Assembly (NCBI GenBank): GCA_037446495.1
Contig: JBBIIL010000003.1
Coordinates: 1-64,000 of the forward strand
Direction of reading: 5' to 3'
DNA: 64,000 bases
Source of the DNA: CAIXZV01 sp037446495
Lineage (GTDB): Bacteria > Chloroflexota > Limnocylindria > Limnocylindrales > CSP1-4
Every line of letters starts with the position of its first letter. The first letter of the stretch is position 1. This document shows positions 41,838-50,630 of this stretch, piece after piece. A program made the translations under genes and the position numbers. Under the pieces are notes generated by a model that searched no databases, was not told where the DNA came from, and saw nothing but the letters and a program-made list of their open reading frames with translations.

Positions 41838-43268
41838 TCAGGTGCGGTTCGTCTGCTTCGGCGCGTTCGGCGGCGCGAACAGCCAGGTCTCGGGGTTGCC
41901 CGCAGCGCTCATGTGCCCGAGGCTCTGCCCGTTGAGCGTGAAGTACGTCGCGCTCGACATGCCGGTGCGAACCTCGATCGTGTGCTGGGCGGTGAAGGTC
42001 AGCACCTTGCCCGGGTCGAACACGACGCCCGCGGCGCCGGTGACCGGCGAGAGGGTTCCATCCACCCAGACCTTCAGCCAGGCGCGCGCGCCCTTGACCT
42101 GGATCTGCAGGTTGACGCCCTGGAACTGGATCGAGACTTGGCGGGTGATCGTCGTGGCCTTCCCGTCAGCGGACATGGCCGTGACCACGACGGCCCAGTT
42201 GCCCGCGGTGAGCGTGAGTGGCGTCTGGAACGAGCCGTCCGCCCCGACGTCAACGGTCACCGGCCCCACGTCTGGTGTGGTGGCGGGCGAGGGCGAGGGC
42301 GAGGGCGAGGCAGGCGAGGCTCCGGGCGCGGCAGAAGGCGCGGGTCTAGCCGAGGGCGAGGGCGAGGGCGAGGCCGTGCCGGTCGTGACGCGGTTCGCGG
42401 ACACCGTCACCTTGGCCGCGTTGGTGGTGCTGCCGTTCACCGGGATGGCACCGTTGGAGAACTGGGCTCCATCTGCCGGGGAGTCGAGCGTGAGCGTGGG
42501 CGCCTCGACCACGGTGACCGGGACGGTGATGAACAGCTTGATGGTGGTGTCGGAGTTCTTGCCGGTCTCGGGATCCACCGCGCTGACGTCGAACTCGTTG
42601 CGGCCCCGACGGAGCTGGACGTCCGCCGACCACCGCCCGGTCCCGTCGGCCGAGGTGTTGTAGGGCTGGTCCAGGCCCGGATCCTTGATCGTGACCGTGC
42701 CACCGGGGATGGTCGTGCCGTGGAGGGTGTACGAGGTCGTCCCGTCGGCGACGCTCAGGACCGCCTGCGGCGGGTCGGTGACCGAGATCGTGGGAGGCTT
42801 GTTGTAGCGCAGGAGCTGCGAGCCGATGTACGCGCCGAACAGGCCGATCACCACGACCAGCAGCCCGGCAACGATCACCACCGGCGAGATGGTGAATCCC
42901 TGGCGCGGCGCCTCGAGCGGGCGGGGCACGTTGAGCACGGGCTCGGCGGGGAGGGACAAGTCACCCCGCTCCCGCTTCCACTGGCGCGTGACGTCCTCGG
43001 GGTCGAGGCCCAGGTACAGGGCGTAGTTGCGCAGGAACCCCTTCGTGTACACGGCGCCCGGCAGGTCGGCGTAGTCACCCGACTCGAGCGAGGCGAGGTA
43101 CCGGGCACGGATCTTGGTCTCGCGCTCGGCGCGCAGCAGGTCAACGCCCTTTCGCTCGCGGGCGGCGACGAGTCGCTCGGGCAGCGTCGGACCGGCCTCG
43201 GGCGCATAGGCCCGGTCGCCGTCTCGTCCCTCGGCGCGTCCCCGCCGTGCCTCGTCGCGAGCCGTCAT
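41838..43268 (-). CDS. RodZ-like helix-turn-helix membrane protein
   Basis: The 476-residue product begins with a RodZ-type HTH_25 domain (ERLVAARERKGVDLLRAERETKIRARYLASLE, YTKGFLRNYALYLGLDPEDV). A cytoplasmic linker and one membrane helix (ISPVVIVAGLLVVVIGLFGA) follow. The extracellular part has two Ig-like domains separated by a Ser/Pro-rich spacer, and a DUF4115-like end (WLKVWVDGTLSPVTGAAGV, TFTAQHTIEVRTGMSSATYFTLNGQSLG). RodZ helps MreB-dependent cell shape control; no mre gene is in the window. The ATG overlaps the ftsK stop (ATGA). The added Ig domains are unusual for RodZ. Confidence 0.88.
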   Translation of the reverse strand: MTARDEARRGRAEGRDGDRAYAPEAGPTLPERLVAARERKGVDLLRAERETKIRARYLASLESGDYADLPGAVYTKGFLRNYALYLGLDPEDVTRQWKRERGDLSLPAEPVLNVPRPLEAPRQGFTISPVVIVAGLLVVVIGLFGAYIGSQLLRYNKPPTISVTDPPQAVLSVADGTTSYTLHGTTIPGGTVTIKDPGLDQPYNTSADGTGRWSADVQLRRGRNEFDVSAVDPETGKNSDTTIKLFITVPVTVVEAPTLTLDSPADGAQFSNGAIPVNGSTTNAAKVTVSANRVTTGTASPSPSPSARPAPSAAPGASPASPSPSPSPATTPDVGPVTVDVGADGSFQTPLTLTAGNWAVVVTAMSADGKATTITRQVSIQFQGVNLQIQVKGARAWLKVWVDGTLSPVTGAAGVVFDPGKVLTFTAQHTIEVRTGMSSATYFTLNGQSLGHMSAAGNPETWLFAPPNAPKQTNRT

Positions 43269-45643
43269 GCACCGTCCTCGTCAGCGGCGGTCGCCCCGTC
43301 GTCACGGCGGAGGACCATCCGGGCGTTCGAGCCGTCGAACGCCCCCACGTAGCCGCGCGCCTCGAGCTGGTCGACGATGCGGGCGGCGCGCGCGTACCCG
43401 ATCTTGAGGCGTCGCTGCAGCAGGGACGCCGAGGCACGATCGTACTCCCGGATCACCGAAACGGCATCCATGAGCAGCCGGTCGGCCTCCTCGTCGGCGA
43501 GCTGGTCCACCGATCCGGTGGACTCCTCGTCGGAGGTGATGATCGAGAGGTCGTAGTGCGGGTCGCCCGCGAGCTCCCGCCAGTGGGCGGTGACGCGGCC
43601 GATCTCCGGGTCCGAGACGAACACGCCCTGCAGCCGCATCGGGCGGGGCAGGTCCGACGGCTGGTAGAGCATGTCGCCGCGACCGATCAGGTCCTCCGCC
43701 CCGGGCGCGTCGAGGATCGTGCGGCTGTCGATCTGGCTCGCCATGGCGAACGCGATCCGGGACGGGAAGTTGGCCTTGATCAGGCCCGTGACCACGTTGA
43801 CCGACGGCCGCTGCGTGGCCAGGACCATGTGGATCCCGGTGGCGCGCGCCTTCTGGGCGAGCCGCACGATCGGGTCCTCCACGTTCTTGCCCTCGCGCAT
43901 CATGAGGTCCGCGAGCTCGTCGATGACGACCACGATGTACGGCAGCCGGTCCGCGGGGTCGGCGCGACCGTCGTTGTACGCCTTGATGTTCCGGGCGGCC
44001 GCGCCGGCGAACTTGCGGTACCGGCTCTCCATCTCGGTCACGGCCCACTTGAGGGCCGCCTTCGCCCGCTCGGGCTCGGTGATGACCGGGACCAGCAGGT
44101 GCGGCAGCCCGTTGTAGGCGGCCAGCTCCACGCGCTTGAGGTCCATCAGGATCATCCGGACCTCGTCCGGCTTCGCGTTGCACAGCAGGCTCGTGATCAG
44201 CGCGTTGACCATCACGCTCTTGCCCGAGCCGGTGGCCCCCGCGATGAGCAGGTGCGGCATCCGGGCGAGGTCCACGGCCATCGCCTTGCCCGCGACGTCG
44301 CGGCCGAGCGCGAAGGTGAGGCGCGAGCCCGAGGCGGCGAAGTCCACCTCCTCGAGGATCCGCCGCAGCGCGACGATGTTGAACTCCTTGTTCGGGATCT
44401 CGATGCCCACGGCGCTCTTGCCCGGGATCGGGGCCTCAATCCGGATGCTGCGGGCGGCGAGCGCCATCGAGAGGTCGTCCTGGAGGGCCTCGATCCGGCT
44501 CAGCTTGATGTGGGCGGCGGGCGACACCTCGTACTGCGTCACCACCGGCCCGGCGTTGCGGCCCGTGATCCGGGCCTCGATGTCGAAGCTCTTGAGCTTC
44601 TCGATGATCTTGGCCTCGTTCCAGGCGTGGACCGCGTCGGCACTCGCGCCAGCGGCCGCCGTGGGGACCTCGCTCAAATCGAGCAGGTCGTGGGGCGGCA
44701 GGACCCACGCGATCTCGGGCCGACCGGCGGTCGAGTCGCCTGCGTCGGTCACGTCGTCGGGGTCGCGCAGCGCCGGGCTCGGCGGTGCCGCCACCGTGGG
44801 CGCGCTGCCCGGCACCCGCTGTGGCGCGAACGTGGCGGAGGTCGGCACTTGGCCCTGCGGCGACGGGCCGAGCAGGTCGGCAGGCTGGTCCTGTCCGAAG
44901 GCGCCGGTCTGCCCGGGCGCCTCTCCCGGCGCGAGACGCGGCATGCGGCTGCGCCGGATCCCGCCCTGCGCGGTGCCTTCGTCGATGGCGACCGCGCCGG
45001 CGGCCGCCGTCCGCCCGTTGGCTGCGGTGCGAGCGCCGCCGCCCAGCTCCACGGCCGGCCGCGCCGAGGCGACCGTGGTCGTGATGGACTTGCCAGCCCC
45101 GAGCACCGGGTCGACCAGGGCCCGCAGCGGCCTCTGGATCACGATGAGGGTGGAGGCAATCGTGATCCCGGCCAGCACGACGAACGTGATCGGGTCGCCG
45201 AGGACCCTGTCCAGGCTGCTGGCGATCGCGGTGCCGATCCTCCCGCCCCCCCGGACCGGCAGGAACTCGAGGAGCCCGAGGAACGAGAGGTAGCCGACGC
45301 CGCCGGCGACGAACCGCCACTGCCAGCCCGCCGGCGGCGCGCTCCCCCACTCGACGTAGGCGCCGCCGCCGATCAGCAGAACCGGCAGCAGGTAGCGACC
45401 CGTCCCGAACAGCGGGTTCACGGTCTTCTGGGCCCACTCGGTCAGCGTTCCCTGCTGGGCGGGCAGGAAGATCATGATCAGGACCACGGCGCCCGTGACC
45501 AGGAGGACGAGCCCGAACAGCGACCGTGCGACCTCCGGGTTGACCACGACCGCGGGCAGCCCGAAGGCGCTCGTCGACGTGGACGTCTTCGTCCGTCGCT
45601 TCGCGCTGGTTGTGCGGGCCGGCGTCCGGCGGCGCTGGGCCAA
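43265..45643 (-). CDS. ftsK: DNA translocase FtsK/SpoIIIE
   Basis: FtsK pumps chromosomal DNA through the division septum. The 792-residue product has four N-terminal membrane segments (SLFGLVLLVTGAVVLIMIFL and three more) and a Pro/Ala/Gly-rich linker. The motor domain has Walker A IAGATGSGKSVMVNALI and Walker B YIVVVIDELADLMM, and ATGIHMVLATQRPSVNVVTG follows. The C-terminal gamma winged helix (LLQRRLKIGYARAARIVDQLE) reads the orienting sequences. The start is a TTG at 45643, with GGAGG about 9 bases upstream and the rnj stop 3 bases away; no ATG exists nearby. Confidence 0.95.
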   Translation of the reverse strand: MAQRRRTPARTTSAKRRTKTSTSTSAFGLPAVVVNPEVARSLFGLVLLVTGAVVLIMIFLPAQQGTLTEWAQKTVNPLFGTGRYLLPVLLIGGGAYVEWGSAPPAGWQWRFVAGGVGYLSFLGLLEFLPVRGGGRIGTAIASSLDRVLGDPITFVVLAGITIASTLIVIQRPLRALVDPVLGAGKSITTTVASARPAVELGGGARTAANGRTAAAGAVAIDEGTAQGGIRRSRMPRLAPGEAPGQTGAFGQDQPADLLGPSPQGQVPTSATFAPQRVPGSAPTVAAPPSPALRDPDDVTDAGDSTAGRPEIAWVLPPHDLLDLSEVPTAAAGASADAVHAWNEAKIIEKLKSFDIEARITGRNAGPVVTQYEVSPAAHIKLSRIEALQDDLSMALAARSIRIEAPIPGKSAVGIEIPNKEFNIVALRRILEEVDFAASGSRLTFALGRDVAGKAMAVDLARMPHLLIAGATGSGKSVMVNALITSLLCNAKPDEVRMILMDLKRVELAAYNGLPHLLVPVITEPERAKAALKWAVTEMESRYRKFAGAAARNIKAYNDGRADPADRLPYIVVVIDELADLMMREGKNVEDPIVRLAQKARATGIHMVLATQRPSVNVVTGLIKANFPSRIAFAMASQIDSRTILDAPGAEDLIGRGDMLYQPSDLPRPMRLQGVFVSDPEIGRVTAHWRELAGDPHYDLSIITSDEESTGSVDQLADEEADRLLMDAVSVIREYDRASASLLQRRLKIGYARAARIVDQLEARGYVGAFDGSNARMVLRRDDGATAADEDGA

Positions 45644-45646
45644 GGC

Positions 45647-47314
45647 CTAGACCTCCACCACGACGGGGAACACCATCGGGCGGCGCTTGGTCTGCTCGTA
45701 CAGGAAGCGCGACACGCCGTCCTTGATCCGGACCTTGAGCAGCGCTGTCTCGGAGATGCGGTCGCCCGGGCTGTCCATCACGTCGCGGATCCGGCGGATG
45801 GCCTCCTCGATGATGGGGTCCTCCTCGTTGCCGTGGACGAAGCCGCGGGTGATGATCTCGGGCCGCCCCACCACGCGCCCGGTCTGCTTGTCCACCGTGA
45901 CGACGACCATGAACATCCCGTCGTTGGCAAGGGCGCGCCGGTCGCGCAGGACGACGTCGCCCACTTCGCCCACCGAGAGCCCGTCCACGTAGACGTAGCC
46001 GGCCGTCACCGGTGTGCCTCGGCGGGCGGAGCCGTCGGGCAGGATCTCGATCGGCATGCCGTTCTCGATGATGAACACGTTCTCCGGCTTGACGCCGGTC
46101 TCGATGGCCAGCCGCCCGTGCTGGACCTGCATCCGGAACTCGCCGTGCATCGGGATGAAGTGCTTGGGCTTGGTGAGCCCGAGCATCAGCTTGAGCTCCT
46201 CCTGGCTGGCGTGGCCCGAGACGTGGGCGCGCTTGATCGTGTGGTAGTAGACGTTCGCGCCCGACTTGAACAGGTTGTCGATAGTCCGGGCCACGTACTC
46301 CTCGTTGCCCGGGATGGGGCTGGCGGAGACGATCACCGTGTCACCGGGCTGGATCTCCACGAACCGGTGGTCGCGGTTGGCCATGCGGGCGAGGCCCGAC
46401 ATCGGCTCGCCCTGGGCGCCGGTGGTGGCGATCACGGTCCGGTGCGCCGGGTGCTCGGCGATCTTGTCCTTGGGCAGCAGCTGCGACGGGGCGTACGTGA
46501 GGTAGCCCAGGTCCGTGGCGATGCGCGTGTTCTGCTCCATCGACCGGCCGACGACGGCGACCTGGCGGTTGAACGTGGCGGCAGCGTCGAAGACCTGCTG
46601 GATGCGCGCGATGTTGGACGCGAAGGTCGCGACGATCACGCGGCCGTCGAGGCCCTCCATGATCTCCCGGAAGGCCTCGCCCACCGTCCGCTCAGACGGC
46701 GTGTAGCCCGGGTTCTCGGCCCGCGTGGAGTCCGACAGCAGCGCGATCACCCCCTCCTCGCCCATGCGGGCGAGGGTGGCGAAGTCGGACAGCTTGCCGT
46801 CCACAGGGGTGTGGTCGAACTTGAAGTCGCCGGTGTGCACAACGACACCGACGGGGGTGCGAAGGGCGATGCCCATGGCGTCCGGGATCGAGTGGCCGAT
46901 GCGGAACGGGATGGCCGTGAACGGCCCGATCTCGATCTCGTCGCCCGGCTCGAACGCGACCAGCGGGTTGTTGTGGAGCTTGTGCTCCTTGATCTTGTTG
47001 CCCAGCAGGCCGCGGGCCAGCTTGCTCGCGTAGACCGGGACGCCGGGGAACTCGGGCAGCACGTAGGGCAGGCCGCCGACGTGGTCCTCGTGGGCGTGCG
47101 TGATGAGGAAGGCCCGGACGTGGTCGCGACGCTCCTTGAGGTACGTCACGTCGGGCACGACGAGGTCGATGCCGAACATCTCCTCGTCGGGGAACATCAG
47201 CCCGCAGTCGATCACGACGATGTCGTCGCCGTACTCGAACACGTAGCAGTTCTTGCCGATCTCGCCAACCCCGCCGAGGGGGATGATTCGCAGGGGTGTG
47301 CTCTCGTCAGGCAT
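45647..47314 (-). CDS. rnj: Ribonuclease J
   Basis: RNase J is a metallo-beta-lactamase/beta-CASP nuclease with 5'-3' exonuclease and endonuclease activity on RNA. The 555-residue product has the metal site THAHEDHVGGLPY, followed by HTGDFKFDHTPVDG, SDSTRAENPGYTPSE, VATFASNIARIQQVFDAA, TTGAQGEPMSGLARMA, HVSGHASQEELKLML and the C-terminal PMVFPVVVEV. It is downstream of the uracil-DNA glycosylase gene by 25 bases and upstream of ftsK by 3 bases. Together with RNase Y and the fused PNPase it gives this organism an RNase E-independent decay set. Confidence 0.97.
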   Translation of the reverse strand: MPDESTPLRIIPLGGVGEIGKNCYVFEYGDDIVVIDCGLMFPDEEMFGIDLVVPDVTYLKERRDHVRAFLITHAHEDHVGGLPYVLPEFPGVPVYASKLARGLLGNKIKEHKLHNNPLVAFEPGDEIEIGPFTAIPFRIGHSIPDAMGIALRTPVGVVVHTGDFKFDHTPVDGKLSDFATLARMGEEGVIALLSDSTRAENPGYTPSERTVGEAFREIMEGLDGRVIVATFASNIARIQQVFDAAATFNRQVAVVGRSMEQNTRIATDLGYLTYAPSQLLPKDKIAEHPAHRTVIATTGAQGEPMSGLARMANRDHRFVEIQPGDTVIVSASPIPGNEEYVARTIDNLFKSGANVYYHTIKRAHVSGHASQEELKLMLGLTKPKHFIPMHGEFRMQVQHGRLAIETGVKPENVFIIENGMPIEILPDGSARRGTPVTAGYVYVDGLSVGEVGDVVLRDRRALANDGMFMVVVTVDKQTGRVVGRPEIITRGFVHGNEEDPIIEEAIRRIRDVMDSPGDRISETALLKVRIKDGVSRFLYEQTKRRPMVFPVVVEV

Positions 47315-47339
47315 CGGTCGTCCGTCTCGCTCCGTGGGG

Positions 47340-48110
47340 TCAGAACAGCGTGAGCTGGGACGCGTCGTCCGCGGGCGCGGGCGGCTCGACCGGCTTGGTG
47401 GGCGCGCTCGAGGTGGCCGGCGAGCCGGCGGGCGCGGGGACTCGGCTGGTGGCGGGCGCCGGGTTCAGCGCCGAGGTCGAGGCTGCCGCCGGCACAACTC
47501 CTGCGACGAGCCCGGCCCTGTGGTCGCGGGACCGCTGGAGAACGTCGGGGACGCGGGCGATGTCCTCGTAGCTCTCGCGTTCGAGCGCGGGCGTGCGGAG
47601 GGCGGCGGCGGGGTGGTACATCGCGAACACGATGGCGTCGCGCGCCCCGGTGGCGGGGTCGGCGGGGGTCGCGGTCCCGTGGACCTGCCCGATCCGCGCG
47701 CCCGGCATGAACGTGCCCATCGAGTACCGGCCCAGGGTGACGACGACCGACGGGTCGAGCACCTCGAGCTGGCGGCGCAGGAACGGCGCGCAGGCGGCGA
47801 TCTCGTCGTGCTCCGGGTCCCGGTTGTCCGGCGGGCGGCACTTCACGACGTTGGTGATGAAGACGTCCTCCCGCTGCCAGCCCAGGCTCCCCAGGAGCTT
47901 CACGAGCAGGCCCCCGGCGCGCCCCACGAACGGGCGCCCCTCGCGGTCCTCGTTGAATCCGGGGCCCTCGCCCACGAACACGACCTCGGTGTCGGGGTCG
48001 CCCTCGCCGGGCACGGCCCGCGTCCGTCCTTCGCTGAGGCGGCAGGCGGAGCATGCCCGGACCTCGTTCGCGATCTGCTCGAGCGCCGCACGGCGCTCGT
48101 CGCGGGTCAC
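47340..48110 (-). CDS. Uracil-DNA glycosylase, family 4 (Fe-S)
   Basis: The protein removes uracil from DNA and carries a 4Fe-4S cluster. The 256-residue product shows the family 4 pattern: CSACRLSEGRTRAVPGEG with the first two cysteines, the active-site GEGPGFNEDREGRPFVGRAG, and the second cysteine pair in VKCRPPDNRDPEHDEIAAC. The motif MYHPAAALR ends the catalytic part. The last 60 residues are a Pro/Ala/Ser-rich tail ending in QLTLF, similar to sliding-clamp-binding peptides (inference). The GTG at 48110 overlaps the asd stop (GTGA). Confidence 0.92.
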   Translation of the reverse strand: MTRDERRAALEQIANEVRACSACRLSEGRTRAVPGEGDPDTEVVFVGEGPGFNEDREGRPFVGRAGGLLVKLLGSLGWQREDVFITNVVKCRPPDNRDPEHDEIAACAPFLRRQLEVLDPSVVVTLGRYSMGTFMPGARIGQVHGTATPADPATGARDAIVFAMYHPAAALRTPALERESYEDIARVPDVLQRSRDHRAGLVAGVVPAAASTSALNPAPATSRVPAPAGSPATSSAPTKPVEPPAPADDASQLTLF

Positions 48111-49222
48111 GCCTGCGTTCCCCCGGCAACGGCCGAACGGTCGCTCGCCCTGCGGACCCAGCCGCGGGCGACCAGCACCTCCGCGATCTCGACCGCGTTG
48201 GACGCGGCGCCCTTGCGCAGGTTGTCGGACACCACCCAGAACGCGAGCCCCCTGTTGTCGGGGATCGACGGGTCCTGCCGAACGCGACCCACGAACACCA
48301 GGTCCGAGCCCGCAGCGTGCTCGGCGAGCGGGTAGACCTTGTTCGCGGGGTCGTCCTGGACCACCACGCCCTCGACCCGCGCGAACAGCCCGCGGGCCTG
48401 ATCCGGCGTGATCGGCGCCCGAGTCTCGATGTGGACCGCCTCGGAGTGGCTCATGAACACCGGCACGCGCACGGCCGTGCACGAGACCCGCAGCTCGGGC
48501 AGGTGCAGGATCTTGCGGCTCTCGGTGACGACCTTCCACTCCTCCTTGGTGTACCCGTTGTCGAGGAACACGTCGATGTGCGGCAGGGCGTTGAAGCCGA
48601 TGTTGTACGGGTAGACGTTCGCGACCTTGGGGCGGCCCTCGGCGTGCGCCCTGACCTGCTCCTCGAGCTCCACGATCGCCTTGTGCCCGGTGCCCGACAC
48701 GGCCTGGTACGTGTCCACCACCATGCGCTCGATGCCCACGGCGTCCCGCAGGGCCATCAGCGGCGGCATCAGCTGCATCGTCGAGCAGTTGGGGTTCGCG
48801 ATGATCCCCTCGTGCCAGGCCAGGTCGTCCGGGTTGACCTGGCTGACGACGAGCGGCACATCGGGGTCCATCCGCCAGGCGGACGAGTTGTCGACGACGG
48901 TGCAGCCGCGCCTCGCCGCCTCGGGGGCCAGCTCCGCGCTGGTACCGCCTCCGGCGCTGAACAGCGCGATGTCGATGCCCTCGAACACCTCCGGGGTGGC
49001 CAGCTCGACGGCGATCTCGCCCCACCCCGGCACGACCATGGTCGTGCCGACCGAGCGCTCCGATGCGAGCAGACGAAGCTCGGTCATCGGGAACTGCTTC
49101 TCGAGCAGCACCTTGGTCATGGTGCGGCCCACGGCGCCGGTGGCGCCGACGATGGCGACGACGAGCTTGGCGGGGCTGGTTTCAGGCACGGTCCGACCTT
49201 CTAGCTGCGGGTTGTCGGGCAC
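48107..49222 (-). CDS. asd: Aspartate-semialdehyde dehydrogenase
   Basis: Asd reduces aspartyl phosphate to the semialdehyde for lysine, threonine, methionine and diaminopimelate synthesis. The 371-residue product has the nucleotide-binding AIVGATGAVGRTMTKVLLE, the FSAGGGTSAELAPEAARRG segment, the active-site Cys in IIANPNCSTMQLMPPL, GTGHKAIVELEEQVRA and the catalytic His region VPVFMSHSEAVHIE. GTG 49222 is chosen because a TATACT box ends 6 bases before it; a shorter start at GTG 49189 is possible. This gene opens the long minus-strand run ending with yajQ. Confidence 0.95.
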   Translation of the reverse strand: MPDNPQLEGRTVPETSPAKLVVAIVGATGAVGRTMTKVLLEKQFPMTELRLLASERSVGTTMVVPGWGEIAVELATPEVFEGIDIALFSAGGGTSAELAPEAARRGCTVVDNSSAWRMDPDVPLVVSQVNPDDLAWHEGIIANPNCSTMQLMPPLMALRDAVGIERMVVDTYQAVSGTGHKAIVELEEQVRAHAEGRPKVANVYPYNIGFNALPHIDVFLDNGYTKEEWKVVTESRKILHLPELRVSCTAVRVPVFMSHSEAVHIETRAPITPDQARGLFARVEGVVVQDDPANKVYPLAEHAAGSDLVFVGRVRQDPSIPDNRGLAFWVVSDNLRKGAASNAVEIAEVLVARGWVRRASDRSAVAGGTQA

Positions 49223-49228
49223 GGCGGC

Positions 49229-49234
49229 AGTATA
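49229..49234 (-). promoter_or_regulatory. -10 box of asd, leaderless type
   Basis: On the minus strand TATACT (49234-49229) ends 6 bases before the GTG at 49222. It is the closest to consensus among the leaderless -10 boxes here. Confidence 0.5.
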
Positions 49235-49272
49235 CCAGCGTGCCCTCCGCTCCCCGGGCCTGCCGCCTGCCG

Positions 49273-50256
49273 TCACGCCTCGAGCTGGCCAAGGCCCAGG
49301 TCGGCGGCGAGACCCGCGCAGACCTCCTCGGCGATATCGATGAACGCAAGCGTGGCGGGCGAGCGGTACCGGTCGCGGTGCCACACGAGCGCCACGCGCC
49401 GGGGCTCGAGGTCGGTTGGCAGGACGCGGATTGACGGGTCGCCCTGGTCGACGGTCAGGAGGGGCACCACCGCAACGCCCAGCCCGGCCGCGGCCATCGC
49501 CTGGATGGTGCCGTTGTCCTCCGACCGGAACACGAAGTCCGGCTCGTGACCGGTCTCGCGCAGGCGCTCCTCGGCGAACCGGGTGCTGCGGCACGTCCGG
49601 AAGCCGATCAGCTTCTGCTCGGCGATCATCGCGATGGTGGGCCGGTCGCCCAGGGCCAGCAGCGGCGCGTCGGGCCGCGCCACCACGACGAACGGGTCCC
49701 TCAGCAGCTCGATGCCCTCGAACGGTCCGGGCGGCAGTGGGAAGATGCCGAAGGCGAGCTCGACGGTGCCGTCGGCGATCAGCCCGAGGCCCGCGTCGTC
49801 GCTCAACACCTCGGTCATGTTGACGCGGATGCCGGGCCACGCCTGGCCGAAGCGACCGAGAACCGCGGGCAGCGCCTTCGCCCCGACGCTCTGGAACACC
49901 GCGACGCGCAGCGTGCCCGTCTCCCCCGCTGCGTACGAGGTCAGGTCTGCGCGCGCCGCCTGCAGGCGATCGGCGATCGGGTCCACGTGCCGGAGGAGCA
50001 GGCGCCCGGCCTCGGTCAGGGACACGGTGCGTCGACCGCGGCCGCGGTCGAACAGCCGCAGGCCGAGGGCCGTCTCGAGGGCGGCGACGTGCTGGCTCAC
50101 CGCCGACTGCGTGTAGTCGAGCGCGTCCGCCGCACCGTGGAATGAACCCTCCTGGGCCACGGCCCGGAAGCTGAGGAGCTGGCGGAGGCTGAAGTCCGCG
50201 AGGGCGTCAGGCAGCGCTCGGGCTTGGGCGATGTCCGAACCTTGATCATCGATCAT
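49273..50256 (-). CDS. LysR-family transcriptional regulator
   Basis: The 327-residue product has an N-terminal winged helix (SLRQLLSFRAVAQEGSFHGAAD, YTQSAVSQHVAALETALGLR, LTEAGRLLL) and a periplasmic-binding-like effector domain (GTLRVAVFQSVGAKALPAVL, LRDPFVVVARPDAPL, MAAAGLGVAVVPLL). LysR regulators usually control a divergent neighbour. Here the divergent unit is only a small membrane peptide frame at 50317. The ATG at 50256 lies 8 bases after a -10 box with a good -35. Inverted TGATCA sequences at 50242-50257 lie across the start and could serve autoregulation. Confidence 0.92.
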   Translation of the reverse strand: MIDDQGSDIAQARALPDALADFSLRQLLSFRAVAQEGSFHGAADALDYTQSAVSQHVAALETALGLRLFDRGRGRRTVSLTEAGRLLLRHVDPIADRLQAARADLTSYAAGETGTLRVAVFQSVGAKALPAVLGRFGQAWPGIRVNMTEVLSDDAGLGLIADGTVELAFGIFPLPPGPFEGIELLRDPFVVVARPDAPLLALGDRPTIAMIAEQKLIGFRTCRSTRFAEERLRETGHEPDFVFRSEDNGTIQAMAAAGLGVAVVPLLTVDQGDPSIRVLPTDLEPRRVALVWHRDRYRSPATLAFIDIAEEVCAGLAADLGLGQLEA

Positions 50257-50264
50257 GATGTTTC

Positions 50265-50293
50265 ATTGCACCACATGCGATTGCTCTTATCAA
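50265..50293 (-). promoter_or_regulatory. Promoter of the LysR gene
   Basis: On the minus strand TTGATA (50293-50288) and TGCAAT (50270-50265) have a 17-base spacer, and the -10 box ends 8 bases before the ATG at 50256. The surrounding 50 bases are the most AT-rich patch in this region. Confidence 0.5.
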
Positions 50294-50316
50294 CTCTACC
50301 TCGCATGATGGCGGGC

Positions 50317-50421
50317 ATGGAACTCCTCGTCCCCACCCTGATCATCATCCTCATCGCCATCCTGGCCCAGGCCGCCGGCGCCGATAGCCGAGACCTGTAC
50401 CCCGACTGTCACCTCGCCTGA
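50317..50421 (+). CDS. Small membrane peptide (34 aa) divergent from LysR
   Basis: The frame from ATG 50317 encodes MELLVPTLIIILIAILAQAA followed by GADSRDLYPDCHLA. It is one hydrophobic helix with a short acidic tail. Two ATGs just upstream (50305, 50308) are in frame, so the exact start is uncertain. Evidence is limited to its shape, its AT-rich upstream region and its position opposite the LysR gene; no strong ribosome binding site is visible. Confidence 0.4.
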   Translation: MELLVPTLIIILIAILAQAAGADSRDLYPDCHLA

Positions 50422-50453
50422 CTGCCGCATGGACAACGCCCCCGGCGCCGCGA

Positions 50454-50600
50454 GGCCCGCCGTCACCGACGGGCCCCTCGCGGAGGCGCTGCTCTCGCGC
50501 GCCGCTACTTCCCCGGGTGGCGCTCAATCGCGGCCTTGCGGGACAGGTTCACGCGGTCCTGGCGGTGGATCTCCGTGACCACCACACAGTCCTTGGTGAC
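50454..50600 (-). pseudogene. Diverged copy of the pnp 3' end and terminator
   Basis: On the minus strand the sequence ending at the TAG near 50511 reads VVTEIHRQDRVNLSRKAAIE followed by RHPGK. The real pnp ends VVTEIDRQGRVNLSRKAAMQ then RHLAK. At DNA level roughly 88 percent of about 80 compared bases agree, counted by eye. Homology continues past the stop into a copy of the pnp terminator hairpin (50454-50475, with one mismatch in the stem and no T-run). It directly follows the stop of the FAD oxidase gene. It lacks any start and is not a gene; it marks an old pnp end displaced by an insertion. Confidence 0.8.
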
Positions 50601-50630
50601 CGTGCCGCCGATAGAGCCGAAGGAGCGACC

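Noticed and set aside
42289..42375. GAGGGC-rich repeats as a possible repeat array
   Set aside because: They are the coding sequence of a Ser/Pro spacer in the RodZ-like protein, simple codon repetition rather than a CRISPR or regulatory array.
43247..47353. Very long plus-strand open frame (over 1300 codons) opposite ftsK and rnj
   Set aside because: It is the antisense shadow of real minus-strand genes in GC-rich DNA; its translation is Arg/His/Asp/Val-rich without any domain, and the sense genes have full family motifs.
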